Below are positions 24,678 to 32,843 of a stretch of 64,000 nt of DNA, piece after piece (position 1 is the stretch's first letter; each line of letters opens with the position of its first letter). The position numbers were made by a program, and so were the translations under genes. The notes below the pieces were generated by a model. It was not told the DNA's origin. It saw only the letters and a program-made list of their open reading frames with translations, and searched no databases. Origin of the DNA: Phycisphaerae bacterium (GTDB lineage: Bacteria; Planctomycetota; Phycisphaerae; UBA1845); the NCBI GenBank assembly GCA_028289375.1, contig JANQQK010000086.1:92889-156888 (forward strand), given 5' to 3'.

Positions 24678-25127
24678 ATGAACGAGCCAAGCCACGCCAA
24701 CTTCGACGGTCATGAGCACGTGATCCGCGTGCGCTACGCCGAGTGCGACCAGATGGGCGTTTTGCATCATGGCAACTACGCTGCATTTCTCGAAGAAGCC
24801 CGCACAGAAGCCCTCCGCGATCAGGGATTCGCCTACCGCGATCTTGAGACAGAGGGCGTCTTCTTTGTCGTCGCCAAGATGAGCACACGCTACATGAAGC
24901 CCATTCGCTACGACGACCTCGTGACCGTGCGGACGGTCGTCGAACGATTCACCCGCACGCGCATCGATCACCTCTATGAATTGCTCGTCGACCGTGAGCT
25001 CAAGGCGACCGCCACCACGACGCTCGCATGCGTGGGCCGCGACGGCAAACCGATGGTCATGCCCGACCGCATCTGGTCGATTCAGCAGACCGCCCGAAAA
25101 CGTCGACGCGATCGTGACGCTCGCTGA
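24678..25127 (+). CDS. Acyl-CoA thioesterase, YbgC/4HBT family
   Basis: The 149-residue protein is a single hotdog domain with the signature YAECDQMGVLHHGNYAAFLE, in which the Asp and the H-x-x-N-Y are the active-site region of YbgC and 4-hydroxybenzoyl-CoA thioesterase. It hydrolyses acyl-CoA esters in the cytoplasm, with specificity unknown. It is not beside tolQRAB, the usual context of ybgC. The last 12 residues are very basic (ARKRRRDRDAR). The start is the ATG at 24678, apparently without a leader. Confidence 0.9.
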   Translation: MNEPSHANFDGHEHVIRVRYAECDQMGVLHHGNYAAFLEEARTEALRDQGFAYRDLETEGVFFVVAKMSTRYMKPIRYDDLVTVRTVVERFTRTRIDHLYELLVDRELKATATTTLACVGRDGKPMVMPDRIWSIQQTARKRRRDRDAR

Positions 25128-25395
25128 GCGTCCGAGAACCATCGACTGCGTGCCGAGTCACCGATGACCACGAATGGCCACACCTATCCGGACGTTGACG
25201 CCTGTCTTTTGTTCGCGGGGTCAGGGCCGAATGTCGACAATAATGAAGCGGTGACGACGCGTGTCGCCGGCGGCATATGCGATACTGACAAGCGGTGCAA
25301 TAGGCCGATCGAACCGCGACGTCCAGATCGGGTGACGATTGATGCCAGACCGTGTAAAAGAAGTGGCAACCACGAGCATCGCAGGTGGGGTGGAC

Positions 25396-26166
25396 ATGAG
25401 TACGAATGACAGCGCTGTCGGGTTGATCTACCCGAATTGCCTGAAGGAGTCTTCGGATCAGCCGGGAGAACCCATGGACGTCATCGAACTGCTGCAACAT
25501 CACGTCGATGCGTTTGTGGAGAACTGCCCGAAACCGGTGATCCTTGAAGCAGGCTGCGGATCGGGCGGCTACCTGCGATTTCCCGAGGGTTCGCGGATCG
25601 TCGGCATCGACATCTCACAGGAAGAGTTGGACAAGAACACGATCGTCAGCGAGAAAATCGTCGGCGATATTCAGGAGTATGAGCACGAGCCGAACTCGTA
25701 CGACCTGGTCATCTGTTGGGATGTGCTCGAACACATCCCACATCCCGACAAAGCCTTTGCCAAATTCTGTGGAGCGGTCAAGCCGGATGGTTTGATCGTG
25801 CTCGCCTTCCCGAACGTCTGCTCCCTCAAGGCGATCGTGGCCAAGATGACGCCACACTGGTTCCACGTGAAGCTGTACCGCCTGATCTATGGCAAGAAGT
25901 ATGGCTCACCGGGCTACATCACGTTTCCAACCGTCCTGCACAAGTTCCTCAAGAACGGCACCATTCGCGAATTCGCCCAGCACAATAACCTCAACACCGT
26001 TGTGGCTGAGAGCCATGAATCGGGCGTGCAGAAGCGTTTCCGCCGCAAGTTCTACCTCGGCGATGGCGTGTTCCGGTTCTTCGACAAGTGTTTGCGGCTC
26101 GTCACGTTTGGCAACGTGGTCCTGATGGACTCTGACTGGGTCTACCTGTTTCGCAAATCGAGTTAG
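25396..26166 (+). CDS. Class I SAM-dependent methyltransferase
   Basis: The 256-residue protein has motif I VILEAGCGSGGYL, an acidic end of strand two (RIVGIDIS), and ICWDVLEHIPHPDKAF as motif II/III of the Methyltransf_11 type. A C-terminal part contains PGYITFPTVLHKFL and ends DSDWVYLFRKS. The glycosyltransferase gene converging on it (26177-27295) suggests a sugar or polyprenyl-linked glycan substrate, but this is only context. A G-rich site (GGTGGGG) precedes the ATG at 25396. The 268-base stretch before it (25128-25395) shows no convincing gene or promoter. Confidence 0.87.
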   Translation: MSTNDSAVGLIYPNCLKESSDQPGEPMDVIELLQHHVDAFVENCPKPVILEAGCGSGGYLRFPEGSRIVGIDISQEELDKNTIVSEKIVGDIQEYEHEPNSYDLVICWDVLEHIPHPDKAFAKFCGAVKPDGLIVLAFPNVCSLKAIVAKMTPHWFHVKLYRLIYGKKYGSPGYITFPTVLHKFLKNGTIREFAQHNNLNTVVAESHESGVQKRFRRKFYLGDGVFRFFDKCLRLVTFGNVVLMDSDWVYLFRKSS

Positions 26167-26176
26167 GCGAGGCGAG

Positions 26177-27295
26177 TCATCCCGCGATGGCTGAGTCGGT
26201 GATGCCCTCGCCAGGGGCATTGTCTGCCTGCAGGTTATCGATCAGCTGCACGAACTGATCAATGAAACGGCGAATGCCGAACACCTCATACGCCTGCCCG
26301 CGCGCCGTTTCCTTTTCCTTCCGCATGTCGCCCATCTGACGTAGAGTGGCCACGAACCGCATCGACATGCTTGGCCCTTGTTCGGGCTTGATCAGCAGAC
26401 CGTTGTTCTTGTGGGCGATCAGTTCCGCCACGCTGTAGGTGGCCGTCCCGACGACCGGGACATAGGCTGCCATCGCCCAAGCGATGCACGTACTCGACAC
26501 GTCGGCATCTGCCGGCACGACAAGCACATCCGCCGATGCGATCAACTCCTCCATCGGCACGTCGTCTGCGAAAATCGGCGGGTCGAAACCACCGACGGCC
26601 ACAAGCCGGCGAAGTCGATCGACCTCCTCGCCCCCCCCGGGAATAACCAATCGCCAGCGTCCGTCGAGGTAGCGTTTGAACTGGTGCGCCCACAGGACAC
26701 GGTCATGAAAGCCTGCACGAGACACCGGCCTGTTCATCAGGATCAAACGCTCGTCCGCTTCAATCCCGAATGTCTCGCGGACGTTGGTGTCGCGCTTCAG
26801 CGTGTTGATCAGCCCGAAGTCAACCCCCGGACGAACCAGAACGCAACGATCCATCGGCACACCGGTCTCGACAAGACGACGCTGTACGATACCGGCCGCA
26901 CACGCAATCGCCACCTTCGATCCCGCCGCCGTACGCAGAAACTTCGCTTCGCGATCGCCGACAGCCGGATCAAATCGCTGCACGATGATCGGCACATGAT
27001 CCTGCCTGGACGCAACCGCCGCAGACGCCGCCCGCGTCCCCCATGCAACGATCAGGTCAATCTTGTGATCCCCCAGAACGCGTCGCACCGCCGGGGACGC
27101 CACGATGCCAAATCCGAACCGATCGGGACATCGCAGAATGGACGTCGACGGGAACGCATCGCTACGCGGCGTGTGCACGCTGAGTGACGCAACCGTCTGC
27201 TGATAAGTGTCTGAATCGAGGCGATCGAGAAGTTGCCCCACCGCGAGCCGCTGCTCCCAGTCGCACGTGTGATCCAACAGGTGGAGAATCCGCAT
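26177..27295 (-). CDS. GT4-type glycosyltransferase
   Basis: The 372-residue protein has the two-domain GT-B layout. MRILHLLDHTCDWEQR starts domain one, NRPVSRAGFHDRVLWA lies near the domain junction, WRLVIPGGGEEVDRL gives the nucleotide-sugar strand and the C-terminal E-x7-E area is VVPADADVSSTCIAW through YSVAELIAHKNNGLLI. The first Glu of E-x7-E is not clear, since D-A-D-V-S-S-T takes its place; activity may differ from typical family 4 enzymes. It sits 13 bases after a lipoprotein gene at the end of a four-gene minus-strand run, so it is probably an envelope-glycan enzyme in the cytoplasm. Confidence 0.82.
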   Translation of the reverse strand: MRILHLLDHTCDWEQRLAVGQLLDRLDSDTYQQTVASLSVHTPRSDAFPSTSILRCPDRFGFGIVASPAVRRVLGDHKIDLIVAWGTRAASAAVASRQDHVPIIVQRFDPAVGDREAKFLRTAAGSKVAIACAAGIVQRRLVETGVPMDRCVLVRPGVDFGLINTLKRDTNVRETFGIEADERLILMNRPVSRAGFHDRVLWAHQFKRYLDGRWRLVIPGGGEEVDRLRRLVAVGGFDPPIFADDVPMEELIASADVLVVPADADVSSTCIAWAMAAYVPVVGTATYSVAELIAHKNNGLLIKPEQGPSMSMRFVATLRQMGDMRKEKETARGQAYEVFGIRRFIDQFVQLIDNLQADNAPGEGITDSAIAG

Positions 27296-27308
27296 CGTCG
27301 CGTCCCGG

Positions 27309-27977
27309 CTATTCCTTCTCGAAGTCTTCCATCTTGTGATCGTAGAACTTCTTCACCACCCGGTCCGCGACTTCCTCGCTCAACGCCTTGACGACGCCTT
27401 TTCGCGTCTTGGCTCGTGCGACCGCGCCAGCCCCCAGCTCAATCTCGTATGGATACCCCGCCGGACTCTCAGGCCACAAGCGAACCTTGGTGCGATCCTT
27501 GTCTTCGTTGGCGTTGATGATCTTGACCGACAAGCTGAGTCGGGCGGCCCGCGTCGCGTCTTCCGGGTCTTCCGATGCGTAGAAGGATTGGATTTCCATC
27601 CACAACACTTTGTCGGCTTCGAGGAGTTTGCCGACCTCGCGTGCCCCACGCTCCTCGAAATCAGGTGTTAACTGACGCAGACGCATGACCTTCGAAGGGG
27701 CGACGAGATTCGTGGCGGCCTCGGTCTCGTCAAGCTCCGCCACCATCGATTCGGTCAACACCTGCGGCACTTCCGACCAGAAGCAGCTGTCGAACGGATC
27801 GTCCACCAGCACGGCCACGACCTCACCCTCGTCGAACTCATGCTCAGCTTCGACCACTGGACGCTTGAACAGTCCAAACATGAAGACCGCCGCCCCGGCT
27901 GACTGTCCGCAACCCGGCAGCATCAACGCAATCCCCAGAAGGGCCAGGGTTATTGCCCGCAACAACGACATCATCAA
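27309..27977 (-). CDS. Lipoprotein A of a tandem pair, unrecognised
   Basis: The 222-residue protein has a lipoprotein signal (ITLALLGIALMLPGC). The mature part has GEVVAVLVDDPFDSCFWSEV, KVLWMEIQSFYAS and a Lys-rich C-terminus (DRVVKKFYDHKMEDFEKE). The pattern of a strand, a loop and a helix then 'DKVLWMEI' resembles its upstream neighbour (KRVLVFVWAEPETLF; DMVLYVELLQF; AEQLVRKFHEHQ), so the two are diverged duplicates. The layout is loosely like LpoB/CsgG-type lipoproteins, a weak comparison made by eye. The start overlaps the upstream stop (ATGA), which implies coupled synthesis and perhaps a hetero-complex at the membrane. Confidence 0.75.
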   Translation of the reverse strand: MMMSLLRAITLALLGIALMLPGCGQSAGAAVFMFGLFKRPVVEAEHEFDEGEVVAVLVDDPFDSCFWSEVPQVLTESMVAELDETEAATNLVAPSKVMRLRQLTPDFEERGAREVGKLLEADKVLWMEIQSFYASEDPEDATRAARLSLSVKIINANEDKDRTKVRLWPESPAGYPYEIELGAGAVARAKTRKGVVKALSEEVADRVVKKFYDHKMEDFEKE

Positions 27978-28594
27978 AGCTCAACCTGGTGCTCGTGAAA
28001 CTTACGGACCAGCTGCTCGGCAAACTTCGCGTAGGTCTCTCGGCGAATGAGCATCGCATTGCGGCGAGACATGACCGTCGGCGATTCCGGAAACGCGACG
28101 TCGATCGGTGCCAGCGTGTATTCACTGAGCTGATCGGGGTCTGCGGCCAGATCGAAAATCGTGACAGCCGTGCTCAGCTTCCCCTGCAGCAGATCGGGCG
28201 ACGTCGGATCGCGCACCTGGAACTGCAGCAGCTCCACGTACAGGACCATGTCCACCTGGAAGTGCTTGCCGGTATGCTGCGGGTCGTTGGCGGCGTCGTA
28301 CGTGCGCTGCATGAAGTCCTCGACCGCGCCGGACGCGACAACCTCGCAGTCGTCGACGCGTTCCTCAAGACGCGTTTTCACATGCTCGGAAAGCTCGTAG
28401 CGGATGTGCGGGTAGTCGAAGAGCGTTTCGGGCTCGGCCCACACAAAGACGAGCACCCGCTTGCCGCTGAGCTTGTCGAACTCCGCCGGCACGGTCCGCT
28501 TGTGATCGCCCATGAAGATCAGGGGCATCAACCAATTACAGCCGACCGTCATCAGACACAGCGGCAAGAGCATCAACATTCGTTTTCTTGGCAT
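27974..28594 (-). CDS. Lipoprotein B of a tandem pair, unrecognised
   Basis: The 206-residue protein has a basic start (MPRKR), a hydrophobic stretch and the lipobox M-T-V-G-C at 15-19. The mature domain contains KRVLVFVWAEPETLFDYPHI, HVKTRLEERVDDCEVV, a central DMVLYVELLQFQV and a final KFAEQLVRKFHEHQVEL. It shares this order of elements with lipoprotein A downstream. No family is recognised. It lies 25 bases after the DUF2752 gene, so DUF2752, the two lipoproteins and the GT4 enzyme probably form one transcription unit. Confidence 0.75.
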   Translation of the reverse strand: MPRKRMLMLLPLCLMTVGCNWLMPLIFMGDHKRTVPAEFDKLSGKRVLVFVWAEPETLFDYPHIRYELSEHVKTRLEERVDDCEVVASGAVEDFMQRTYDAANDPQHTGKHFQVDMVLYVELLQFQVRDPTSPDLLQGKLSTAVTIFDLAADPDQLSEYTLAPIDVAFPESPTVMSRRNAMLIRRETYAKFAEQLVRKFHEHQVEL

Positions 28595-28619
28595 TGGTCA
28601 CTTACCTTCGGCAGGACGA

Positions 28620-29135
28620 TTATCGGACGAAACAGGTCACCACGACCTTGTACCCCCACGACGCAGCCGCAAGAAGACCCACGGCGATCGCGAGCATCGT
28701 CGGGGACACACGATACCAGTTCACACGCCAGCCGCATCCGGTGATCAGCACGTCGGTCGCCAGGATCATCGCAACGACACATGCAAGCGCGAGGACGAAT
28801 CCCATCGGCTGAACCACTGCCGCCCTGATCCACTGACCGCGAACGGTGTGGGCAAACGCCGTGGTCATCCCGCAGGCCGGACAGGGCACACCCGTGGCCA
28901 CGATGGTCATGCAACCGGGAAACCCGAGTTGCTCGTGCGTTCCGACCCCGCGCGGGTCGGGATCGAGCAAACCCGCCACCACCAACGGCGCCACGCATCC
29001 AATCAGCACAATCACGGCAACCGTACGTGCACCACGTGCGTCCAGAAATCGGCGACGCCGCAGTATCGGTCCCAACGGATGTTCCTGCACGGAATCCTGC
29101 ACGGTTTCGGTTCCGTTCGAGCGCACGACCTTCAT
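28620..29135 (-). CDS. DUF2752 membrane protein
   Basis: The 171-residue protein carries the DUF2752 signature GVPCPACGMTTAFAHTVRG between hydrophobic segments. Three membrane segments are visible (VAVIVLIGCVAPLVVAGL, VLALACVVAMILATDVLI and MLAIAVGLLAAASW). The family is unexplained; the C-P-x-C-G motif suggests a metal or redox site at the membrane surface. It is the first gene of the minus-strand unit and is transcribed away from sdhC. A TGACG precedes the ATG, but no strong binding site is seen. Confidence 0.85.
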   Translation of the reverse strand: MKVVRSNGTETVQDSVQEHPLGPILRRRRFLDARGARTVAVIVLIGCVAPLVVAGLLDPDPRGVGTHEQLGFPGCMTIVATGVPCPACGMTTAFAHTVRGQWIRAAVVQPMGFVLALACVVAMILATDVLITGCGWRVNWYRVSPTMLAIAVGLLAAASWGYKVVVTCFVR

Positions 29136-29182
29136 GACGTAAAGGCTATCACAATCGGTCGCTGCGCTAAAGTCGGGGCGTG

Positions 29183-29211
29183 TTGACGCACGTTTCCGGG
29201 GGGTGCATCAT
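29183..29211 (+). promoter_or_regulatory. Candidate promoter of the sdhCAB operon
   Basis: TTGACG (29183-29188) and CATCAT (29206-29211) are 17 bases apart, giving a start near 29218 and a leader of about 50 bases. A second -10-like TATGCT lies at 29240-29245. Confidence 0.35.
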
Positions 29212-29268
29212 ACCTTGGTCCAGCCACACTCTGCTGACTATGCTCAACGTAGAAAGGGAAGGCTACCC

Positions 29269-30030
29269 GTGGCCGCCGAAACCGCTGAAAAACAGTCATT
29301 TGCCGTCCGCCATCACTTCCTCCTCCGCCGGCTTCATTCACTGTCCGGCATCGTCCCGGTTGGCGTCTTTCTGATCATGCACCTGACCGTCAACGCGTCG
29401 ATCAATGTCGGGGCTGACGTTTTTGAAGAAAATGTGGAACGCATTCACGCTCTGGGACCGCTGCTGATCCCGGTCGAAATCGTGGGCATCTTCATCCCGA
29501 TCCTGTTCCACGCGCTGCTCGGTTTTCAGATCTGGTTCAGCGGCCAACCCAACACTGGTGCGTATAGTTACGGCGGTAATTTCCGCTACATGCTGCAACG
29601 CGTGACCGGCGGAATTGCGTTCGTCTTCATCCTGTATCACCTGTGGCACATGCACTGGCTCGGCAATTCCTTTGGCGGCGGCTTCTTCGATCATCGTCCG
29701 GGAGCCGCTGCTTCGACGGCGGCCGAAGCCATGCAAATGTCCATCTGGGCGATTCCGGTGTCTGTTCTTTACGCGATCGGTGTCATCGCCTCGGTCTACC
29801 ACTTCAGCAACGGCATCTGGACCTCGCTCATCACGTGGGGCATCACCGTCGGACCATCGTCGCAGCGGATCGCAGGCTACGCCTGTGCCATGTTCGGCAT
29901 CGTGCTGGGACTCGTCGGACTGAGCAGCGTGCGTGGTTTCGCCAAGTTCGACGCCAACGCAACAACCGAAACGGCATCGCACGCCGACAGCGTGGATTCA
30001 AACGAAACTCTTGAGACGCAGGCAGGGTAG
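29269..30030 (+). CDS. sdhC: Succinate dehydrogenase cytochrome b subunit
   Basis: The 253-residue protein is the single, five-helix cytochrome b of type B succinate:quinone reductases, as in Bacillus. HHFLLRRLHSLSGIVPVGVF gives the first heme-ligand histidine region, followed by LIMHLTVNAS, IPILFHALLGFQIW, FIYHLWHMHW-like histidines (ILYHLWHMHWLG) and VYHFSNGIWTSLI. It anchors SdhAB and passes electrons to quinone through two hemes. The GTG at 29269 is the start because AAAGGGAAGG lies just upstream; the 22 residues ahead of it in frame look non-coding. Six bases separate it from sdhA. Confidence 0.93.
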   Translation: MAAETAEKQSFAVRHHFLLRRLHSLSGIVPVGVFLIMHLTVNASINVGADVFEENVERIHALGPLLIPVEIVGIFIPILFHALLGFQIWFSGQPNTGAYSYGGNFRYMLQRVTGGIAFVFILYHLWHMHWLGNSFGGGFFDHRPGAAASTAAEAMQMSIWAIPVSVLYAIGVIASVYHFSNGIWTSLITWGITVGPSSQRIAGYACAMFGIVLGLVGLSSVRGFAKFDANATTETASHADSVDSNETLETQAG

Positions 30031-30036
30031 GCAATC

Positions 30037-32025
30037 ATGGCCAATGAACGAGTAGTGGTCGTCGGTGGTGGGTTGGCGGGGTTGGCCGCCGCGATGCGTT
30101 TGGCGGAAGCGGGTGTCAGTGTCGACCTGATCAGCATGGTCCCGGTCAAACGATCGCACAGTGTTTGCGCTCAGGGTGGCATCAACTCGGTCAACACAGC
30201 CACGCGCGAGCTGGGCGACAACGAATGGCTGCACTTTGACGACACCGTCTACGGCGGGGCGTTCCTGCAGCATCAGCCGCCGGTCAAGGAGATGTGCGAC
30301 TGGGGACCGCGCATCATTGATTTGATGGACCGACTTGGTGTCGCGTTCAACCGCACGCATGAGGGGAACCGAGATCAACGTCGTTTCGGTGGCACGCTGT
30401 TCAAACGAACCGCATTCGCCGGGGCGACAACGGGACAACAACTGCTCTACGCACTCGACGAGCAGTGTCGGCGATGGGAAGTCGAAGGCCTGATCCGAAA
30501 GTATGAGTACTGGGAATTCCTGGGCCCCATGCTCGACGAGAATGGCGTTTGTCGCGGTATTGTCGCGCAGGACATGTTCCGCATGGACATCAAGGCCTTC
30601 CCTGCCGATGCGGTCGTGATGGCCAACGGCGGTTGCGGGCTGATCTATGGTCGCAGCACGATGTCGCTGATCTGCACGGGCGGGGCAGCGGGTCGCTGTT
30701 TCAAAGCAGGCGTCAAGTATGGCAACGGCGAGTTCATTCAGGTACACCCGACGGCTGTGCCGGGTACCGACAAACTGCGCCTCATGAGCGAATCTGCCCG
30801 TGGCGAGGGAGGCCGCGTGTGGGTTCCGCGCAAGCCCCAGGATGACCGCGACCCGACGTCGATCCCCGAAAGCGAGCGTTACTATTTCCTCGAAGAGCGG
30901 TATCCAAAGTACGGCAACCTCGTGCCGCGTGACATCGCCACGCGCGAAATCTTCGACATCTGCGTCAACCAGAAGTTGTCGGTAGAGGCCGACCGCCTCT
31001 GCGTTTATCTGGATCTGACGCACCTGCCGGGAACCACGCACAAGAAGCTCGAAGGCATCCTCGAGATCTACGAAAAATTCCAAGCCACCGATCCACGCGT
31101 CAAGCCGATGAAGATCTTCCCGGCTGTGCACTATTCGATGGGCGGATTGTGGTGCGACTTTGAGAAGAACGAGCAGACCGGCGGTCTTGTCCAGGGTTCG
31201 CCGCGTAACCAGCATTCGAACGTGCCCGGCATGTTCATTGTCGGCGAAGCAGACTACCAGTACCACGGCGCGAACCGCCTCGGTGCCAACTCACTGCTGA
31301 GCTGCATCTTCTCAGGCATGGTGGTGGCTCCGTCGATCAAGAACTACATCGAAACCCTTCGCACACACGCCACCGACCTGCCGACCTCGATGTTCGATCA
31401 GGAGCAGGCCAAACATAAGGCCCACTGCGACGCCTTGATCGCAATGGACGGCGATGAGAATCCGTACCAGATTCACAACGAACTCGGCGACACCATGACG
31501 CGCAACGTCACCGTCGTCCGATACAACAAGCAGATCGAGGAAACACTCAGCAAGATCGACGAACTGTCCGATCGGTACAAGCGCATCCGCCTGGCCGACA
31601 AGGGCAACTGGACGAATCAGAACCTGAGCTTCGCCCGCGCCTTGGATGACATGCTGATCCTCGCGCGCGTCATTGCCAAGGGCGCAATGCTCCGCGACGA
31701 ATGCCGCGGTGCCCATTACAAGCCGGACTTTGACATCGCGTCGCCCGACGCAGATGACGAAGCCACCCTGAAGCAGCAGGCCACCAAGTGGTGTGCCGAA
31801 TTCCAGGAAAGCAACGACAAGTGGCTTAAGAGCACGATTTGTGAGTACAGCCCCGACAGCGACCACAAGTTCAGTTACGAAGAGGTCGATACGTCGTTGA
31901 TTCCGCCCCGTCCGCGAACGTACGGACTTAAGGGCGCCGAAATCATCGAAGATGTCTGGAAAGAGCGCCAGAACAACGGCAAGGCCAACGCAGACGTTGC
32001 CGCCGAAACCGTGGCCAGCGCATAG
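30037..32025 (+). CDS. sdhA: Succinate dehydrogenase flavoprotein subunit
   Basis: The 662-residue protein opens with the FAD dinucleotide motif VVVVGGGLAGLAAAMRLAEA, then RSHSVCAQGGINS around the covalent FAD site. Active-site blocks are HPTAVPGT, LMSESARGEGG and the HYSMGGLW histidine. It oxidises succinate to fumarate in the TCA cycle, or the reverse, at the cytoplasmic face. The sequence is of the Bacillus/epsilon-type branch, in line with the single cytochrome b. It sits second in sdhCAB. Confidence 0.96.
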   Translation: MANERVVVVGGGLAGLAAAMRLAEAGVSVDLISMVPVKRSHSVCAQGGINSVNTATRELGDNEWLHFDDTVYGGAFLQHQPPVKEMCDWGPRIIDLMDRLGVAFNRTHEGNRDQRRFGGTLFKRTAFAGATTGQQLLYALDEQCRRWEVEGLIRKYEYWEFLGPMLDENGVCRGIVAQDMFRMDIKAFPADAVVMANGGCGLIYGRSTMSLICTGGAAGRCFKAGVKYGNGEFIQVHPTAVPGTDKLRLMSESARGEGGRVWVPRKPQDDRDPTSIPESERYYFLEERYPKYGNLVPRDIATREIFDICVNQKLSVEADRLCVYLDLTHLPGTTHKKLEGILEIYEKFQATDPRVKPMKIFPAVHYSMGGLWCDFEKNEQTGGLVQGSPRNQHSNVPGMFIVGEADYQYHGANRLGANSLLSCIFSGMVVAPSIKNYIETLRTHATDLPTSMFDQEQAKHKAHCDALIAMDGDENPYQIHNELGDTMTRNVTVVRYNKQIEETLSKIDELSDRYKRIRLADKGNWTNQNLSFARALDDMLILARVIAKGAMLRDECRGAHYKPDFDIASPDADDEATLKQQATKWCAEFQESNDKWLKSTICEYSPDSDHKFSYEEVDTSLIPPRPRTYGLKGAEIIEDVWKERQNNGKANADVAAETVASA

Positions 32026-32034
32026 GTGAGAACG

Positions 32035-32793
32035 ATGTCGAGAAAGATCAACGTAGCCATCAAGCGTCAGTACGATCAGAGCTCCGGTTCGCAGTGGGAA
32101 AAGTTCTCGGTCGACTACGAGCCCGGCATGAACATGACCACCGTGCTGCAACGCATCGCCGCGCAACCGGTGACATCCGAGGGCAAGGATTCGACACCCG
32201 TCGCTTACGATGCCTGCTGTCTCGAAGAGGTCTGCGGTGCCTGCTCGATGCTGATCAACGGCAAGGTCCGCCAAGCCTGCTCCGCCCTGGTCGACAATCT
32301 CCTCGAAGACAAGCCCGACCAAATCACGCTCGAACCGATGAGCAAATTCCCGGTCGTCCGCGACCTCGTCGTTGATCGATCCTTCATGTACAACGCCCTC
32401 AAGAAAGTCCGCGCATGGGTGCCGGTCGACGGCTACTTCGATCGCGGTGCAGGTCCGAAGATGTCTCCCCACGAGCAGGAAGACATGTACCCGCTCACCA
32501 CCTGCATGACCTGTGGCTGCTGCGTCGAAGCCTGCCCGCAGATCAACGAGCGCTCCAACTTCATCGGACCACAGGCCATCAGCCAGGGCGTGCTCTTCAA
32601 CGAACACCCCGTCGGCAAGTTCGAGGAAGACGAACGCATGGAAGCATTGGCCGGCGCCGGTGGTATCGCCGATTGCGGCAACGCCCAAAACTGTGTCAAA
32701 GTTTGTCCGAAAAACATTCCGCTCACACGCTCGATCGCCAAAGCCGGTAAAATGGCTACCAAGCACGCGTTCAAGCGTTTCTTCGGAAGCTGA
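32035..32793 (+). CDS. sdhB: Succinate dehydrogenase iron-sulfur subunit
   Basis: The 252-residue protein has the [2Fe-2S] ligands in DACCLEEVCGACSMLING with a further Cys at VRQAC. The [4Fe-4S]/[3Fe-4S] ligands are in TTCMTCGCCVEACPQ and NCVKVCPKNIPL. It relays electrons from SdhA to the cytochrome b. The ATG at 32035 has AGGTGAG upstream; a GTG nine bases earlier is possible. It closes the operon; a perfect hairpin follows at 32810-32825. Confidence 0.95.
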   Translation: MSRKINVAIKRQYDQSSGSQWEKFSVDYEPGMNMTTVLQRIAAQPVTSEGKDSTPVAYDACCLEEVCGACSMLINGKVRQACSALVDNLLEDKPDQITLEPMSKFPVVRDLVVDRSFMYNALKKVRAWVPVDGYFDRGAGPKMSPHEQEDMYPLTTCMTCGCCVEACPQINERSNFIGPQAISQGVLFNEHPVGKFEEDERMEALAGAGGIADCGNAQNCVKVCPKNIPLTRSIAKAGKMATKHAFKRFFGS

Positions 32794-32809
32794 TATCATT
32801 CGGACCAGC

Positions 32810-32825
32810 ACCGCCCAAAGGCGGT
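32810..32825 (+). other. Perfect hairpin after sdhB (ACCGCC-caaa-GGCGGT)
   Basis: A six-base-pair stem with a four-base loop lies 17 bases after the sdhB stop and 18 bases before the next ATG. There is no T-run behind it, so it is not a standard terminator. It could stabilise the 3' end of the sdh message or mark a processing site. Confidence 0.4.
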
Positions 32826-32843
32826 CGACACAACAACAGGCCC

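Noticed and set aside
25164..25409. An 81-codon frame between the thioesterase and methyltransferase genes
   Set aside because: Weak ribosome binding site, no recognisable motif, and overlap with the start of the methyltransferase gene.
31312..32811. A 499-codon open frame on the minus strand opposite sdhA/sdhB
   Set aside because: Both sdhA and sdhB are clear on the plus strand with intact motifs; the opposing frame is a shadow rich in Val, Asp, His and Arg.
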